Shown here piece by piece: positions 1 to 17,939 of a DNA stretch of 64,000 nt. This DNA comes from Salvelinus alpinus (lineage: Eukaryota; Chordata; Actinopteri; Salmoniformes; Salmonidae), in contig NC_092087.1 in assembly GCF_045679555.1 (NCBI RefSeq), positions 81,967,753 through 82,031,752 of the forward strand, in the 5' to 3' direction. The notes beneath the pieces were generated by a model. It worked only from the letters and a program-made list of their open reading frames with translations, was not told the origin of the DNA and ran no database searches. Both the position numbers and the translations under genes were made by a program. The first letter of the stretch is position 1. Each line of letters begins with the position of its first letter.

Positions 1-83
1 TCCACCTCCTCCACCTCCTCCACCCTCCTCTCCTCTTCTCTCACTCCCCACTACCCATCTTTCTCCAGGCCCAAACCCTGCTG

Positions 84-800
84 CTTCCTATTGTGTCTTG
101 GAGTAAGCTTAAACACAAGTCTAAGATCACCATGCGCAATGCCAAGCGCCAGCTGGAGTTGTGTAAAGCTCGCTGCCATTGGAGTGAGAACACCATCTGG
201 CAGTCCGGCGGACGAATCTGGGTTTGGCGGATGCCAGGAGAACACTACCTGCACGAATGCATAGTTCCTACTGTAAAGTTTGGTGGAGAAGAAATAATGG
301 TCTGGGACTGTTTTTCATGGTTCGGTCTAGGCCCCTTAGTTGCAGTGAAGGGAACGCTACAGCATACAATGACATTCTAGATGATTATGTGCTTCCAACT
401 TTGTGGCAACAGTTTGCGGAAGGCACTTTCCTGTTTCAGCATAACTATGCCCCCGTGCACAAAGCGAGGTCCATACAGAAATGGTTTGTTGAGATCGGTG
501 TGGAAGAACTTGACTGTCCTGCACAGAGCCCTGACCTCAACCCCATTGAAAACCTTTGGGATGAATTTGGGCCGACTGCAAGCCAGGCCTAATCACCCAA
601 CATCAGTGCCCAACCTCACTAAAACTCTTGTGGCTGAATGGAAGCAAGTCCCCAAAGCAATGTTCCAGCATCTAGTGGAAGTCTTCCCAGAAGAGTGGAG
701 GCTGTTATAGCAGCAAAGGGGCGACCAACTCCATATCAATGCCCATGATTTTGGAATGAGATGTTTAACGGGCAGATGTCCACATACTTTTGGTCTGTAC
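84..800 (+). pseudogene. Tc1-like transposon remnant, broken transposase
   Basis: Decayed Tc1/mariner-type DDE transposase. Visible pieces are a stretch ending [14 protein letters not shown] near 93-370, then [16 protein letters not shown] and the catalytic-region motif [15 protein letters not shown] near 520-570, then a C-terminal piece (VPNLTKTLVAEWKQVP) to about 710. The pieces lie in different frames, so frameshifts fall near 365-380 and 565-575. The right flank (CCACATACTTTTGGTC, about 780) resembles a Tc1 inverted-repeat end; no intact left inverted repeat is seen. Non-functional. Confidence 0.85.
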
Positions 801-843
801 ATTACGATTTCCAATTCATACAATATGTTACGAATTTGCATCT

Positions 844-885
844 TTAAGGTTAGGGTTAGGGTCAGGGTTAAGGGTTAAAGGTTTG
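844..885. repeat. short telomere-like GGTTAG tract
   Basis: Several degenerate GGTTAG/GGGTTA units follow the Tc1 remnant. Too short and imperfect to be a true telomeric insertion without comparison. Confidence 0.4.
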
Positions 886-1000
886 GTTAAGGTCAAGTTT
901 AGATTTTGATTAGTGGTTTTGAAGGTCAGCAGTGTCCTTATAGAGTCTCCCTGCCTTTGGCCCAGAGACGAAGCGAGACATTTCATAGGCTTCTTTTTTC

Positions 1001-1440
1001 TGGTTCATATACAGTCAATGAGCTAAGTAGACCAGACCCAGTTGCTATGACAACTGGTGCCTATGGGAGAACCATCCCTTAAGTAGAATGGAACTGTGAC
1101 CATTTCTTCCAATGGTAAACATCCTTTATGGGATATAGTCAATTTATTCACCATGGCCCTCCAGGCAGGAAGAAGGAGAAGAAGAGACGCAAACACAGGA
1201 AATGAGTAAACAAAAGAGGATGAGTTGATTTGTTATGGTGGGTTAGGATGAGGCATATTACCAAAGATAGATAAATAAGTAGATAAATGAAGATGTCTCA
1301 CGGAGGCTGTTTAACATAGAAAGAAATGGTCACAGTTCCGGTCTGCTTAAGGGATGGCTCTCCCATAGGCACCAATGCATTAGCAGCTGGGTCTGGTCTG
1401 CTTAGTTCATTGAATGTACATGAATCAGAAACAAGGAGCA
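1001..1440. mobile_element. fold-back (MITE-like) element with ~115-bp inverted arms
   Basis: The arm at about 1001-1119 (containing GTGCCTATGGGAGAACCATC) reappears as a diverged reverse complement at about 1311-1440 (GATGGCTCTCCCATAGGCAC). About 190 bp separate the arms and no coding potential is seen, so this looks like a non-autonomous inverted-repeat element. Family not recognised. Confidence 0.7.
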
Positions 1441-1671
1441 AGTGAGATATCCCGCTTCCTCTTCCGTCTCTGATAATACTGCAGCATCCATTCACTTTCT
1501 GTTACATACTGCGGTATTCCAGTGGTGTGTCTGGTGGTGGGAACATTGAGAGAGTGAGTGGGAATCACCCGGCAGTGGGAGGTAGATGTGTTTATCTGGT
1601 AAGATGATCAGACATAAAGAACCACAGTATGATACACGGGGAGAAGACCTGTTTACTTTTAATCATGGTAG

Positions 1672-1935
1672 AGAGAGGGGAGGAGAGGAGAGAGGGTAGG
1701 GAGGGAGGAGAGGAGAGAAGAGGAGAGGGGAGGAGAGGAGAGAAGAGGAGAGGGGAGGAGATGAGGAGAGAAGAGGAGAGGGGAGGAGATGAGGAGAGAA
1801 GGGGAGAGGGGAGAGCACAGAGAAGAGAGGGGAGAGAAGAGAGCAGAAGAGAGGAAAGGAGATGAGAATCTGAGAGAGGAGAGGAGAATCTGAGAGAGGA
1901 GAGGAGAGGGGAATCTGAGAGAGGAGAGAGAGGGG
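1672..1935. repeat. purine-rich (GGAGAGGAGA)n tract
   Basis: About 260 bp of GGAGAGGAGAGAAGAGGAG-type repeats, purine on the plus strand, with a higher-order unit containing GAATCTGAGAGAG near 1865-1925. Open frames across it are low-complexity artefacts. Confidence 0.9.
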
Positions 1936-1940
1936 AGAAG

Positions 1941-2833
1941 ACACTATGAAAACCTGTTGCTCTCATGTCATGATATTGGGGGCATGGGGGGGATGTCTCT
2001 CTCTCTCCTTCCTTCACTCCCCCTCTCAACCCAAGTTGACATCCCTAACACTCAACCCTGACCTTTACCCTGACCCTAAGGGCTGAGTCACTGAGGTAGT
2101 GGACAACAGCTTCTTTTGATTGGTTAAGACAGAACAGGGTGCTGTAAGTGATATTGTTTGCTCAATTCATGATGTTGTGGTGATGTGGTGATGTGGTCAT
2201 GTGGTCATGTGGTCTTGATGTGTTGGTCTTGTGGTATTATGGCTTCTTTGGTCATGGTCTTGTCCCATGGTCTTGCAGATTGAAAAGCTAAGTGTTTTCT
2301 TTGTAATATAAATGGAAGCTGTGATTCCAGAACATGTTTTCAGAACATTCCAATTTCCTGGATGTGAATCAACACCTAAAGCACTTTGTAATGACGCCGT
2401 TATGACTTGTTTGGATTCCATTATTTATTATCTTACATTTTTATCTATTTCTGTCTCGTGTATTAATGCTTAGATGTAATGATATCACCATTTCTATCGT
2501 CGTCTGATCCTGGGCTCGATAAAATATCCTTCTATTAGTTGGACATAGGCCATATTTGGACAGTGCATGGCTATGGAGGCTGTCGATACACAAAGACAAA
2601 ACATACAACCAATGATGCATATAAACCCTGAAGTACTGATGCTATGTATTGACCAATGAGAGGCTGGCCATATTGACACGCCCCAGTAGGAGCAGAGGAA
2701 GGAATGGAATTCTACTGTATTTCAATTCAATGTTTCAAGGACAAAATGAAATGTATTTCAGTATTATTTTGTTGTAGTGGGGACAGCAACATTAGAACTT
2801 TTAAAAAAGTATATTTTAAGGAAAACTGTTTTA
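1941..2833. other. intergenic, nothing recognised
   Basis: AT-rich unique-looking sequence with a short imperfect GTGGTCATGTGGTC repeat near 2180-2215. I see no coding exon, RNA gene or clear transposon end. Confidence 0.5.
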
Positions 2834-2835
2834 TA

Positions 2836-4372
2836 CCGTGCCTTGCAAAAGTATTCATCCCCTTGGCGTTTTTCCTATTTTGTTGCATTATAACCTGTCA
2901 TTTGAATGGATTTTTCTTTGGATTTCATGTAATGGACATACACAACGTAGCCCAAATTGGTGAAGTGAAATGGAAAAAAATACTTGTTTAAAAGAAAAAA
3001 AATGAAAATAAATGAAAAGTGGTGCGTGCATATGTCTTCACCCTCTTTGCTATGAAGCCCCTAAATAAGATCTGGTGCAACCAATTACCTTCAGAAGTCA
3101 CATAATTAGTTAAATAAAGTCCACCTGTGTGCAATCTAAGTGTCACATGATCTGTCACATGATCTCAGTATATATACACCTGTTCTGAAAGGCCCCTGAG
3201 TCTGCAACACCACTAAGGAAGCGGCACCATGAAGACCAAGGAGCTTTCCAAACAGGTCAGGGTAAAAGTTGTGGAGAAGTACAGATCAGGGTTGGGTTAT
3301 AAAAAAATATCTGAAACTTTGAACATCCCACGGAGCACCATTAAATCCATTATTAAAAAATGGAAAGAATATGGGACCACAACAAACCTGCCAAGAGAGG
3401 GCCACCCACCAAAACTCACGGACCAGGAGGGCATTAATCAGAGGCAACAAAGAGACCAAAGATAACCCTGAAGGAGCTGCAAAGCTCCACAGCGGAGATT
3501 GGAGTATCTGTCCATAGGACCACTTTAAACCGTACACTCCACAGAGTTGGGCTTTACAGAAGAGTGGCTAGAAAAACCCATTGCTTAAAGAAAAAAATAA
3601 GCAAACACGTTTGGTGTTCGCCAAAAGGCATGTGGGAGACTCCCCAAACATATGCAAGAAGGTACTCTGGTCAGATGAGACTAAAATGTAGCTTTTTGGC
3701 CATCAAGGAAAATGTTATGTCTGGCGCAAACCCAACACCTCTCATCACCCCGAGAACACCATCCCCACAGTGAAGCATGGTGGTGGCAGCATCATGCTGT
3801 GGGGATGTTTTTCATCGGCAGGGACTGGGAAACTGGTCAGAATTGAAGGAATGATGGATACAGGGAGATTCTTGAGGGAAACCTGTTTCAGTCTTCCAGA
3901 GATTTGAGAATGGGACAGAGGTTCACCTTCCAGCAGGACACTGAACCTAAGCATACTGCTAAAGCAATACCCAAGTGGTTTAAGGGGAAACATTTAAATG
4001 TCTTGGAATGGCCTAGTCAAAGCCCAGACCTCAATCGAATTGAGAATCTGTGGTATGACTTAAAGATTGCTGTACACCAGCGGAACCCATCCAACTTGAA
4101 GGAGCTGGAGCAGTTTTGCCTTGAAGAATGGGCAAAAATCCCAGTGGCTAGATGTGCCAAGCTTATAGAGACATACCCCAAGAGACTTGCAGCTGTAATT
4201 GCTGCAAAAGGTGGCTCTACAAAGTATTGACTTTGGGGGGGTGAATAGTTACGCACGCTCAAGTTTTTAGTATTTTTGTCTTATTTCTTGTTTGTTTCAC
4301 AATAAAAAATATTTTGCATCTTCAAAGTAGTAGGCATGTTGTGTAAATCAAATGATACAACCCCCCAAAAAT
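2836..4372 (+). pseudogene. Tc1-like transposon with frameshifted transposase, 3' end lost
   Basis: The left end CCGTGCCTTGCAAAAGTATT (about 2838) is a typical fish Tc1 inverted-repeat start. The transposase opens at 3229 (MKTKELSKQVRVKVVEKY, helix-turn-helix with IPRSTIKSIIKKWKEYGTT), then breaks after about 3465 and continues in other frames: [16 protein letters not shown] to 3773, then [20 protein letters not shown] and [15 protein letters not shown] at 3904-4230. The right inverted repeat does not mirror the left, suggesting truncation near 4372 beside the next element. Inactive. Confidence 0.88.
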
Positions 4373-4410
4373 ACTAAGGTCTTGGGTTCAATTTTTGTAG
4401 GGATCACCTA

Positions 4411-4892
4411 CACATACTTAAAAAGCACTGTATAAATAAAGGAAACGGCAACATAAAGTGGCTTAATAGGGCGTTGGGCACCACGAGACAGAACAGATTT
4501 ATGCAACTTGGCATAGATTCTACCAGAGTCTAGAACTCTATTGGAGGAATGTGACACCATTCTTCCACAAGAAATTCCATGATTTGGTGTTTTGTTGATG
4601 TGGGTGGAAAACGCTGCCTCAGGCACCGCTCCAGAATCCCCCATAAGTGTTTAATTGGATGCATTTTCATGCTCATCAAACCATTCAGTGACCACTCGAG
4701 CCATAGGCATGGTAGCCAAAATAATGCACAAAATAATGGCCTGCCCAGCATTTTTAAACCTGACCCTGAGCATGATGGGATGTTAATTGCTTCATTAACT
4801 CAGGATCCACACCTGTGTGGAAGCACCTGCTTTCAATATACTTTGTATAACTAATTTACTCAAGTGTTTCCATTTTTTAGGCAGTTACCTGT
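4411..4892 (-). pseudogene. Tc1-like transposon fragment, minus strand
   Basis: Minus-strand reading at 4530-4751 gives HPIKHLWGILERCLRQRFPP and FLVEEWCHIPPIEF, the C-terminal part of a Tc1-like transposase around its last acidic residue. TGTATAAATAAAGGAAAC (4430) and TGTTTCCATTTTTTAGGCAG (4865) look like degenerate inverted ends. The middle of the gene is missing, so this is a deletion remnant abutting the preceding Tc1 copy. Confidence 0.75.
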
Positions 4893-5107
4893 AGATGTTC
4901 TGTGTTACACCTTCATTTCAGGTCATCACTGAAATAGAGCTGGGATTCAGGCTACAGTGTTCAGGATTACATGGGACAATCAAATCAAATCGGTAGCGTA
5001 CACAGACTTGTTACAGCAGTTGACTAAGCAATCTAGCTTAGTCACTGATGAAACCCCACAGTAAAGCCAGAACAGTAGCTACTCGGCTTATAATATGAGG
5101 TTGACTT

Positions 5108-5225
5108 TTTCTCCTAACCGTTGATCTGGGGTCAGATCTGTCCTCAGCCACTAATGGTTGCAGTTAGGATTGGGGCTAAGGGTAATCTGATCCTAGATCA
5201 GTTGTCTGGCGGCAGAGACTTATAG
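5108..5225. mobile_element. MITE fragment containing GATCCTAGATCAG
   Basis: Carries TGATCCTAGATCAG-type sequence related to the palindromic element at 9101-9246, with an opposed GATCTGGGGTCAGATCTG motif near 5125. A diverged or partial member of that group. Confidence 0.5.
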
Positions 5226-5334
5226 CAGGTCATACATGGCCTGTAGAACCCTGACCCTTTCAGATTTCAGCTAGAGACCCAGCGGAGAGTTAATCTGGCT
5301 TTAGCTGGGGTTTCCCCGCTCTCCCTCTTTTTTT

Positions 5335-5820
5335 CTCCATCCTTCTCTCCTCTTTTTCATTCCATCCCCTTCCTCTCACCTTTCAAACCCTCTTACACAC
5401 AATCTTAAACCCCATCTGTCTCTCTTTCTTTCCTTCGTTCCTTCCTTCCTTTTTCTTTATTTTTCTTTCTTTCTTTCTATCTTTCTTTCTCTCTCTACTT
5501 TCCCTCCCTCACTCACAATCTTAATTCCACATCTGGGTCACACCACATCTTATCCACTTTTTACTCTCCCTCCCTCTTCCCTCTCTCTCCCTCGCTCTCT
5601 GTCTCTCTTCCCTCTCTCTCCCTCGCTCTCTGTCTCTCTTCCCTCTCTCTCCCTCGCTCTCTCTCTCTTCCCTCTCTATCCCTCGCTCTCTGTCTCTCTT
5701 CCCTCTCTCTCCCTCGCTCTCTGTCTCTCTTCCCTCTCTCTCCCTCGCTCTCTGTCTCTCTTCCCTCTCTCTCCCTCGCTCTCTGTCTCTCTTCCCTCTC
5801 TCTCCCTCGCTCTCTCGATC
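5335..5820. repeat. pyrimidine-rich tract with ~32-bp tandem unit
   Basis: Plus strand is almost pure C/T. From about 5571 to 5816 a unit of about 32 bp (TCTCTGTCTCTCTTCCCTC followed by TCTCTCCCTCGC) repeats about eight times with one shortened copy. Open frames across it are artefacts. Confidence 0.9.
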
Positions 5821-5825
5821 CTCCC

Positions 5826-7520
5826 TATGCGCTGACCAGCTGGTAAGTGTCTTCACTGACATTTCAACCTCTCCCTGACCCAGTCTGTAATACCTACGTG
5901 TTTCAAGCAGACCACCATAGTCCCTGTGCCCAAGAACGCCAAGGCAACTTGTCTCAAGGACCATCGCCCTGTAGCACTCACATCTGTAGCCATGAAATGC
6001 TTTGAAAGGCTGGTCATGGCTCTCATCAACACCATCATGCCAGACACCCTAGACCCACTCCAATTTGCATAACGCCCCAACAGATCCACAGATGACGCTA
6101 TCTCTATTACACTCCACACTGCCGTTTCCCACCTGGACAAAAGGAACACCTATGCGAGAATGTTATTCATTGACTACAGCTCAGCATTCCACACCATAGT
6201 GCCCTCTAAGCTCATCAATAAGCTAAGGATCCTGAGACTAAACACCTCCCTCTGAAACTGGATCCTGGACTTCCTGACGGGCCGCCCCCAGGTGGTAAGG
6301 GTAGGCAACAACACATCCGCCATGCTGACCCTCAACACTGGGGCCCCTCAGGGGTGCGTGCTTAGTCCCCTCCTGTACTCCCTGTTCACCCACGACCGCA
6401 TGGCCAAACACAACTCCAACACCATCATTAAGTTTGCTGACGACACAACAGTGGTAGGCCTGATCACCGACAACGATGAGACAGCCTATAGGGAGGAGGT
6501 CAGAGACCTGGCTGTGTGGTACCAGGTCAACAACCTCTCCCTCAATGTCAGCAAGACAGAGGAGCTGATGAGACAGCCTATAGGGAGGAGGTCAGAGACC
6601 TGGCTGTGTGGTACCAGGACAACAACCTCTCCCTCAATGTCAGAAAGACAAAGGAGCTGATGGTGGACTATAGGATACAGAGAGCCGAGCACGCCCCCAT
6701 CCACATCGACGGGCCTGTAGTGGATCAGGTCGAGAACTTAAAGTTCCTCTGTGACCACATCACTGAGAACTTAACATGGTCCACACAAACCAACACAGTC
6801 GTGAAGAGGGCACAACTACGCCTCTTCCCCCTCAGGGGGCTGAAAAGATTTGCCATGATCCTCAAATCCTCAGAAAGTCCTACAGCTGCACCATTGAGAG
6901 CACCTTGACTGGCTGCATCACGGCTTTCTATGACAACCTCTTGGCATCCGACCGCAAGGCGCTACAGAGGGTCCATCACTGGGGCCGAGCTCCATGTCAT
7001 CCAGGACCTCTATACCAGGCGGTGTCAGAGGAAGGCCTTAAAAATTGTCAAAGACTCCAGCCACCAAAGTCATAGACTGTTCCCTCTCCTACCGTATGGA
7101 AAGCAGAACCGATGCACCAAGTCTGGAACCAACAGGACCCTGAACAGCTTCTACCCAAAGCCATAAGACTGCTAAATAGTTACTGTAGTTAAATATACTT
7201 TTTAAAACTTTTTTTAAAATTTTACCTTTATTTAACTAGGCAAGTCAGTTAAGAACAAATTCTTATTTACAATGACGGCCTACCCCGGCCAAACCCTAAC
7301 CCATATCTTTCTCAATTACCTCGTAGCCCTGCACATGGACTCGGTACTGGTACCCTGTTAGCCAAGTTATCGTTACTCAATGTGTCATGTTACTATATTT
7401 CTAATATTCCATATTTTGTTCTCTCTGCGTTGTTGGGACATGGCATTTCATTGTTAGTCTACACCTGTTGTTTACAAAGCATGTGACAAATACAATTGGA
7501 TTTTATTTGAATGGAAGGAA
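5826..7520 (+). pseudogene. non-LTR retrotransposon (LINE) remnant: reverse transcriptase 3' half and 3' tail
   Basis: Plus-strand translation shows reverse transcriptase blocks: a [14 protein letters not shown]-like region near 6170-6215, [19 protein letters not shown] (6343-6399) and the catalytic [15 protein letters not shown] (about 6433-6477), followed by [12 protein letters not shown] and HIDGPVVDQVENLKFL. In-frame stops (near 6070 and 6253) and a 92-bp tandem duplication (6481-6572 repeated at 6573-6664) that shifts the frame show it is dead. The 3' tail (7310-7510) has CATGTGACAAATACAATTGG and resembles the tail at 17590-17865, so both belong to one salmonid LINE group, probably Rex1/L2-like. 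No 5' half (endonuclease) is present. Confidence 0.85.
7218..7295 (-). mobile_element. salmonid SINE tail fragment inside LINE remnant
   Basis: TTTATTTAACTAGGCAAGTC followed by AGTTAAGAACAAATTC is the reverse complement of the conserved 3' tail of the HpaI-type SINEs at 42041 and 51507. Only the tail is present. Confidence 0.7.
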
Positions 7521-7544
7521 AGAGAGAGGGACATTTTAAGGTTA

Positions 7545-7655
7545 GATTTGATCTCTCTCTCTTCCTATCCCTCTCCTACTCCATTGCTCTCTCTCTCTCT
7601 ACCTCTCTCATTTTCTATCCCTCTCTCTCCCTCTTTCTGTCCCTCTTTCTCTCAT
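7545..7655. repeat. (CT)n-rich tract
   Basis: Imperfect CTCTCTCC simple-sequence run; no other feature seen. Confidence 0.8.
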
Positions 7656-7781
7656 GGTAAAAGCTGGACAACCATAGCATGTGTACAGTATGTTCAAATC
7701 TCTCCCTCAGACTCTAACCGGTATGGTAGATTTGTAAAATAATGTAGAATGAAAGCACAAGGGCTTTTCTCCTACACACCA

Positions 7782-7992
<211 letters not shown>

Positions 7993-8094
7993 AGACACAG
8001 TGTCCCCTTTGTCCTGCAGTACTGTATAACTCACTCAATTAGGAAGTGTATGTATTGCAGCGATCAGTGAGTGGGCACTCCAGTCCAAAAGCCT

Positions 8095-8156
<62 letters not shown>

Positions 8157-8190
8157 CGCGTGTGTGCGTGCGCGTGTGTGCGCGTGTCAG
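8095..8190. repeat. (GT)n then (GCGT)n microsatellite
   Basis: A TG repeat grades into CGCGTGCGCGTGTGTGCG, an alternating purine-pyrimidine tract with Z-DNA potential. Confidence 0.95.
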
Positions 8191-9100
8191 TCAGTCTGTT
8201 TCGAATATTGGCAAACGTCTTCAGTAAGCGTTTACATCAACCGATCCAAGAGAAATACCCTGGCAACATTTGGTTATGTAACCCAACCTCAAACTAATAT
8301 GAAGTCTGTCTGTGTTTGTGTCGCCTCCTTTTAAAACCACACCACAACCCGACAAACATTAGTTTTGTTCTTTGTTTGTTATGAATATAGTCCACTGTGA
8401 CACTCATTAAATCGTAGCATTTTTATGCTATGTCATGATTATCTTTTGACATTAGGAAATGTGAAGGGGAGTTTGACTGGGAGTGAGTACCGTGTAACCG
8501 CCACCATAGACTGTAACATCATAATAACACAGAGACAGAGCGAGAGAAAGGCTTCTGGCTCCGAGGGTTGCATTTTGGGCTGTAGTTTGGGTTTGGAAAA
8601 GGATTATGGGTGAGCAGTTTATGGTTTGGCAGAGAGGGTGAATATCATTTTGAGAAACCCCAAAGGCACACAATCCCTCCTCTATTTCACTGGTTTATTC
8701 ACTAAATAAAAGTCTTGCTAAACCAATGGAGCCGGTACTGTCCGTCCATGGCGTCTTATAACACTGGTGGATTGTGGGAACTAAAGAGACGCCATATTAC
8801 CAACTCAACTAAGGTATCACTGAGTAAGATGTAAAAACTGCACGTTTTACACGAATACTGTATTATCAAAGTTATTTCCTTTCTGTGAGAACTTTGAAGT
8901 GATTTATATGTTGAAACTAAGTCAGCTTCTGGGCTTCTTTGAAAAGTTACAGAATAATAATAGCGTAATAGAATATCATTTTCAACAACATTGACTTTTT
9001 ACTATTTTCCTAAACACAGTTTCTTATCCCTTACTGAGAGAGTACAATAATAACATTATCTTATTCATTTATTAAGTGTTCTTAGTAAAACCGTTACCTG
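8191..9100. other. intergenic, nothing recognised
   Basis: Mixed-composition sequence without a convincing exon, RNA gene or transposon terminus. Confidence 0.5.
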
Positions 9101-9246
9101 GGCCTGTATTGACAAAGTGTCTCAGAAAAGATTGCTGATCTAGGATCAGGGTAGCCTGTTAGATCATAATGAATAATATTACAATGGACAGGTGGAACCT
9201 GATCCTAGATCAGCACTCTTCCTCTGAGACGCTTTAGAATACAGGC
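9101..9246. mobile_element. palindromic MITE
   Basis: Inverted arms: CCTGTATTGACAAAGTGTCT with GCTGATCTAGGATCAG on the left, and CTGATCCTAGATCAGC with GAGACGCTTTAGAATACAGG on the right. About 145 bp with no coding capacity. This matches the general build of a common salmonid MITE. Confidence 0.8.
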
Positions 9247-9431
9247 TCTATAACCTGAGAGTTGCTTTGGCATTAGCAGTGTGTTGGTCTTGATATCTAC
9301 CTCCTTCCTCTCTGTATTGAAGGTGTGTATGACTGAGAGCAGAGATATTCTCAGTTACTAGTTCACAGGGGTTTCATGTTCAAAGTGTCTGAGTAGGGGT
9401 CATAAGAGGTGACCCCTTAAGATGGACTAAG

Positions 9432-9433
<2 letters not shown>

Positions 9434-9508
<75 letters not shown>

Positions 9509-9528
9509 TCCCTCTCCCTCTCCCTCTC
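9434..9528. repeat. (TC)n microsatellite
   Basis: About 70 bp of perfect TC dinucleotides followed by CCCTCT hexamers. Confidence 0.98.
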
Positions 9529-9529
9529 A

Positions 9530-10693
9530 ATAAAGTTCATGTTAATATCTGCCTAAAGGGGTTATTTTTCTCTCTCTCAGGTAGTCAATATTTTCTGACT
9601 GACAGGCGAAAACTAAAGACATTATAACATATTCACGTTATAAATAGTTTATTAGTAACTTGTAACTGATGTAGCAGTTGTTTTAAACCTTCCTTTATGT
9701 GAATAACATACCAGAAACTAATCAAGAAGTCGGTCAGTAATAGAAAACCAGGGCTACAAAAATAAGAGGATATACATCATGTAGGTGACATCCTTCCGTT
9801 CCAGAAGGAGAGCACATCTTGGAATCTTGTAATACAAAACATAATCCCAGTCACTGTCCTCGGAATCCGATGGAAAATTCCAAAAGCATCCGAAATGACT
9901 GGGAGGATTCCAAACCGCTTCGTAATCCAAAAACATGGGAGAAGTCTTGTAGTCAGAAGTCCTTTATATAAAGACTATAACTCCTATAGTCCTCCAGTAT
10001 CCAATCATCTACCTCTCTTCTTCTCCCAGTTGGCGTAGTCACGTTATTTGACACCTGTCAATCATCAAATCGAAGCCACACCCACTCCTAATACCGAAGT
10101 CCTTATTTGCATCTTCCAGAAACATCATCCCCGATTCTGGCAATATTTTGACGTTATCAAAATGATTGATTTTTGAAGGTTCGTCTTGTGGGAAGATATA
10201 GAATATAACATATATAGAATATGTTCTCTGTCCTCTGCCCACTTCTCTTGTTGCCATGACGCACAACATGGCTGAAGTTCTCAGTCTGAGAAACATGAAC
10301 GTTTCTGTTGAAAAGATGTTCTCTTCCCTCTTCCTCTCTTTCACTCTTCTCTCTTCCATCCGTCTTTCTTCACCTTACGCCTGAGGGGAGAAGAGAAATA
10401 GGTACCAAACGTTAGCTTAGCCAATCAGACAATAGAAGTCATCCCCCCCCCCCCCAATGTCAAATGTTCACCACTTAAAACAATGAATCTTTAGCACCCC
10501 CATCTTTCACCACCAAATACAACCTCCATACCCAATGTAATCAGCCAAGGCACCAGTCACCAATTAAAACCACTTCCTAATTTCACCCCCTCTTCCTGTT
10601 CGATTGATACTGGTTCTGATTGGCGATTGCCATGATTGGCGTTGAAACCCAGATCATTGATTGGCTGTAGTGCTAATGCCTACCGTAATGACA
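9530..10693. other. downstream flank / possible 3' UTR of pdgfa
   Basis: Lies 3' of the last pdgfa coding exon on the minus strand. A minus-strand AATAAA (plus TTTATT) occurs near 9647, so part may be 3' UTR. Minus-strand open frames here resemble no family I know and I do not call them genes. A C14-like run lies near 10442. Confidence 0.4.
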
Positions 10694-16691
<5,998 letters not shown>

Positions 16692-17589
16692 CTCCCTTCG
16701 GCTCCTTTGGGCTCCAGAACGAGAGAAAGTTCCAGTAGTTCCACCAACACCGTTCCAGAACCAGGAGCTGAGGCGTCGCTCCCAAACCACGGGAATCCAG
16801 TACCATCCCTCGGGTGGAACCGCTACCTCCACGACTCTACAGCCGGTAGTGCGAATTATTTGGCTATTATAGGCAACATGGCGAGGCTAACAGTGTGACT
16901 TTATTGGGTGTTCATCTAGGTTTACATTTAAGACTGACGTTTATTGAAGTCAGTTGGGTTTCCTACTCCGCTTCACAGCAGCAACACAGAAGCAGGAGAT
17001 GGAGTTACGGCACCTGAGACAAGAGCTATCTATGCTTAGAAGAACTTCCAGATGTGAGAAATGTCATCATTTTGTCGATTAGGCTATAATCCACTTGAAG
17101 TGAAGACGTCTCGTTGTGACACATTTCAGTGTTTTAATCCTTTATCCATGTTGATACAATTCTCGGAGAATATAATATATCACTATCCATACATTTATGG
17201 GAGACTTCCAAAAATCTAAACTTTATGTCCTGTTTATATCAGCAAATGGAGAATAGGTCAAAAATAATGTCAAGCCGTCCGCATGTCCCGGTTGTTCTTA
17301 TCAAACGGTTTTTGTAGCCTATTGGATCCCTTCAAAGCGGGTCCCGCACGCTGTAGACTGTGATCTCCGTAGTGAATGAAGTCGGAACGCTTTGAGTCAT
17401 ATGATATAGCTACCGCGTTGCTGGGGGCTGGCGGGGCGCGGTCACGTTGCAACTCCGCTCCGCTCTCCGGGTGTGTGCTCTGTAACTACAGATGGATAGA
17501 TAGGCTATAAAGGAGACCATTGGCTTTTGACTGTGGGCGCGCTTACATCAGTCCCGCTGCTACTCTCTGTTGTTATCTATGCATAGCCA
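16692..17589. promoter_or_regulatory. pdgfa 5' flank / candidate promoter region
   Basis: Upstream of the pdgfa start on the minus strand. A locally GC-rich stretch (GGGGGCTGGCGGGGCGCGGTC, near 17420-17441) is the best candidate promoter segment by analogy with GC-rich PDGFA promoters. No TATA box is convincing in the minus orientation, and the transcription start cannot be fixed. Confidence 0.3.
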
Positions 17590-17865
17590 CTTTAATAACT
17601 CTACCTACATGTACATAATTACCTCAACACCGGTGCCCCCGCACATTGACACATTGACTCTGTACCGGTACCCCCTGTATATAGCCCCACTATTGTTATT
17701 TACTGCTGCTCTTTAATTGTTTGTTATTCTTATCTCTTACTTTTTTAGGTATTTTTCTTAAAACTGCATTGTTGGTTAAGGGCTTGTAAGTAAGCATTTC
17801 ACAGTAAGGTCTACACCTGTTGTATTCGGTGCATGTGACAAACAGCATTTGATTTGATTTTGATG
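17590..17865 (+). mobile_element. LINE 3' tail fragment
   Basis: CTCTGTACCGGTACCCCCTG, GTAAGCATTTCACAGTAAGG and GTGACAAACAGCATTTGATT are the conserved 3' end of a salmonid LINE, sharing its terminal pattern with 7310-7510. The ending TTTGATTTGATTTT is the usual terminal repeat. A GAT-rich microsatellite follows (17866-17935). Confidence 0.8.
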
Positions 17866-17939
17866 GTGATAGTGGTGATGATGATAATGATGCTGGTGAT
17901 GACAGTGATGATGAAGGTGATGAGGATGTTGATGATCTC

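Noticed and set aside
844-885. Interstitial telomere
   Set aside because: Only a few imperfect GGTTAG units; too short and degenerate.
10039-10359. Minus-strand 106-codon frame beginning MEERRVKERKREEN
   Set aside because: No recognisable domain, no splice or similarity support; more likely pdgfa 3' flank.
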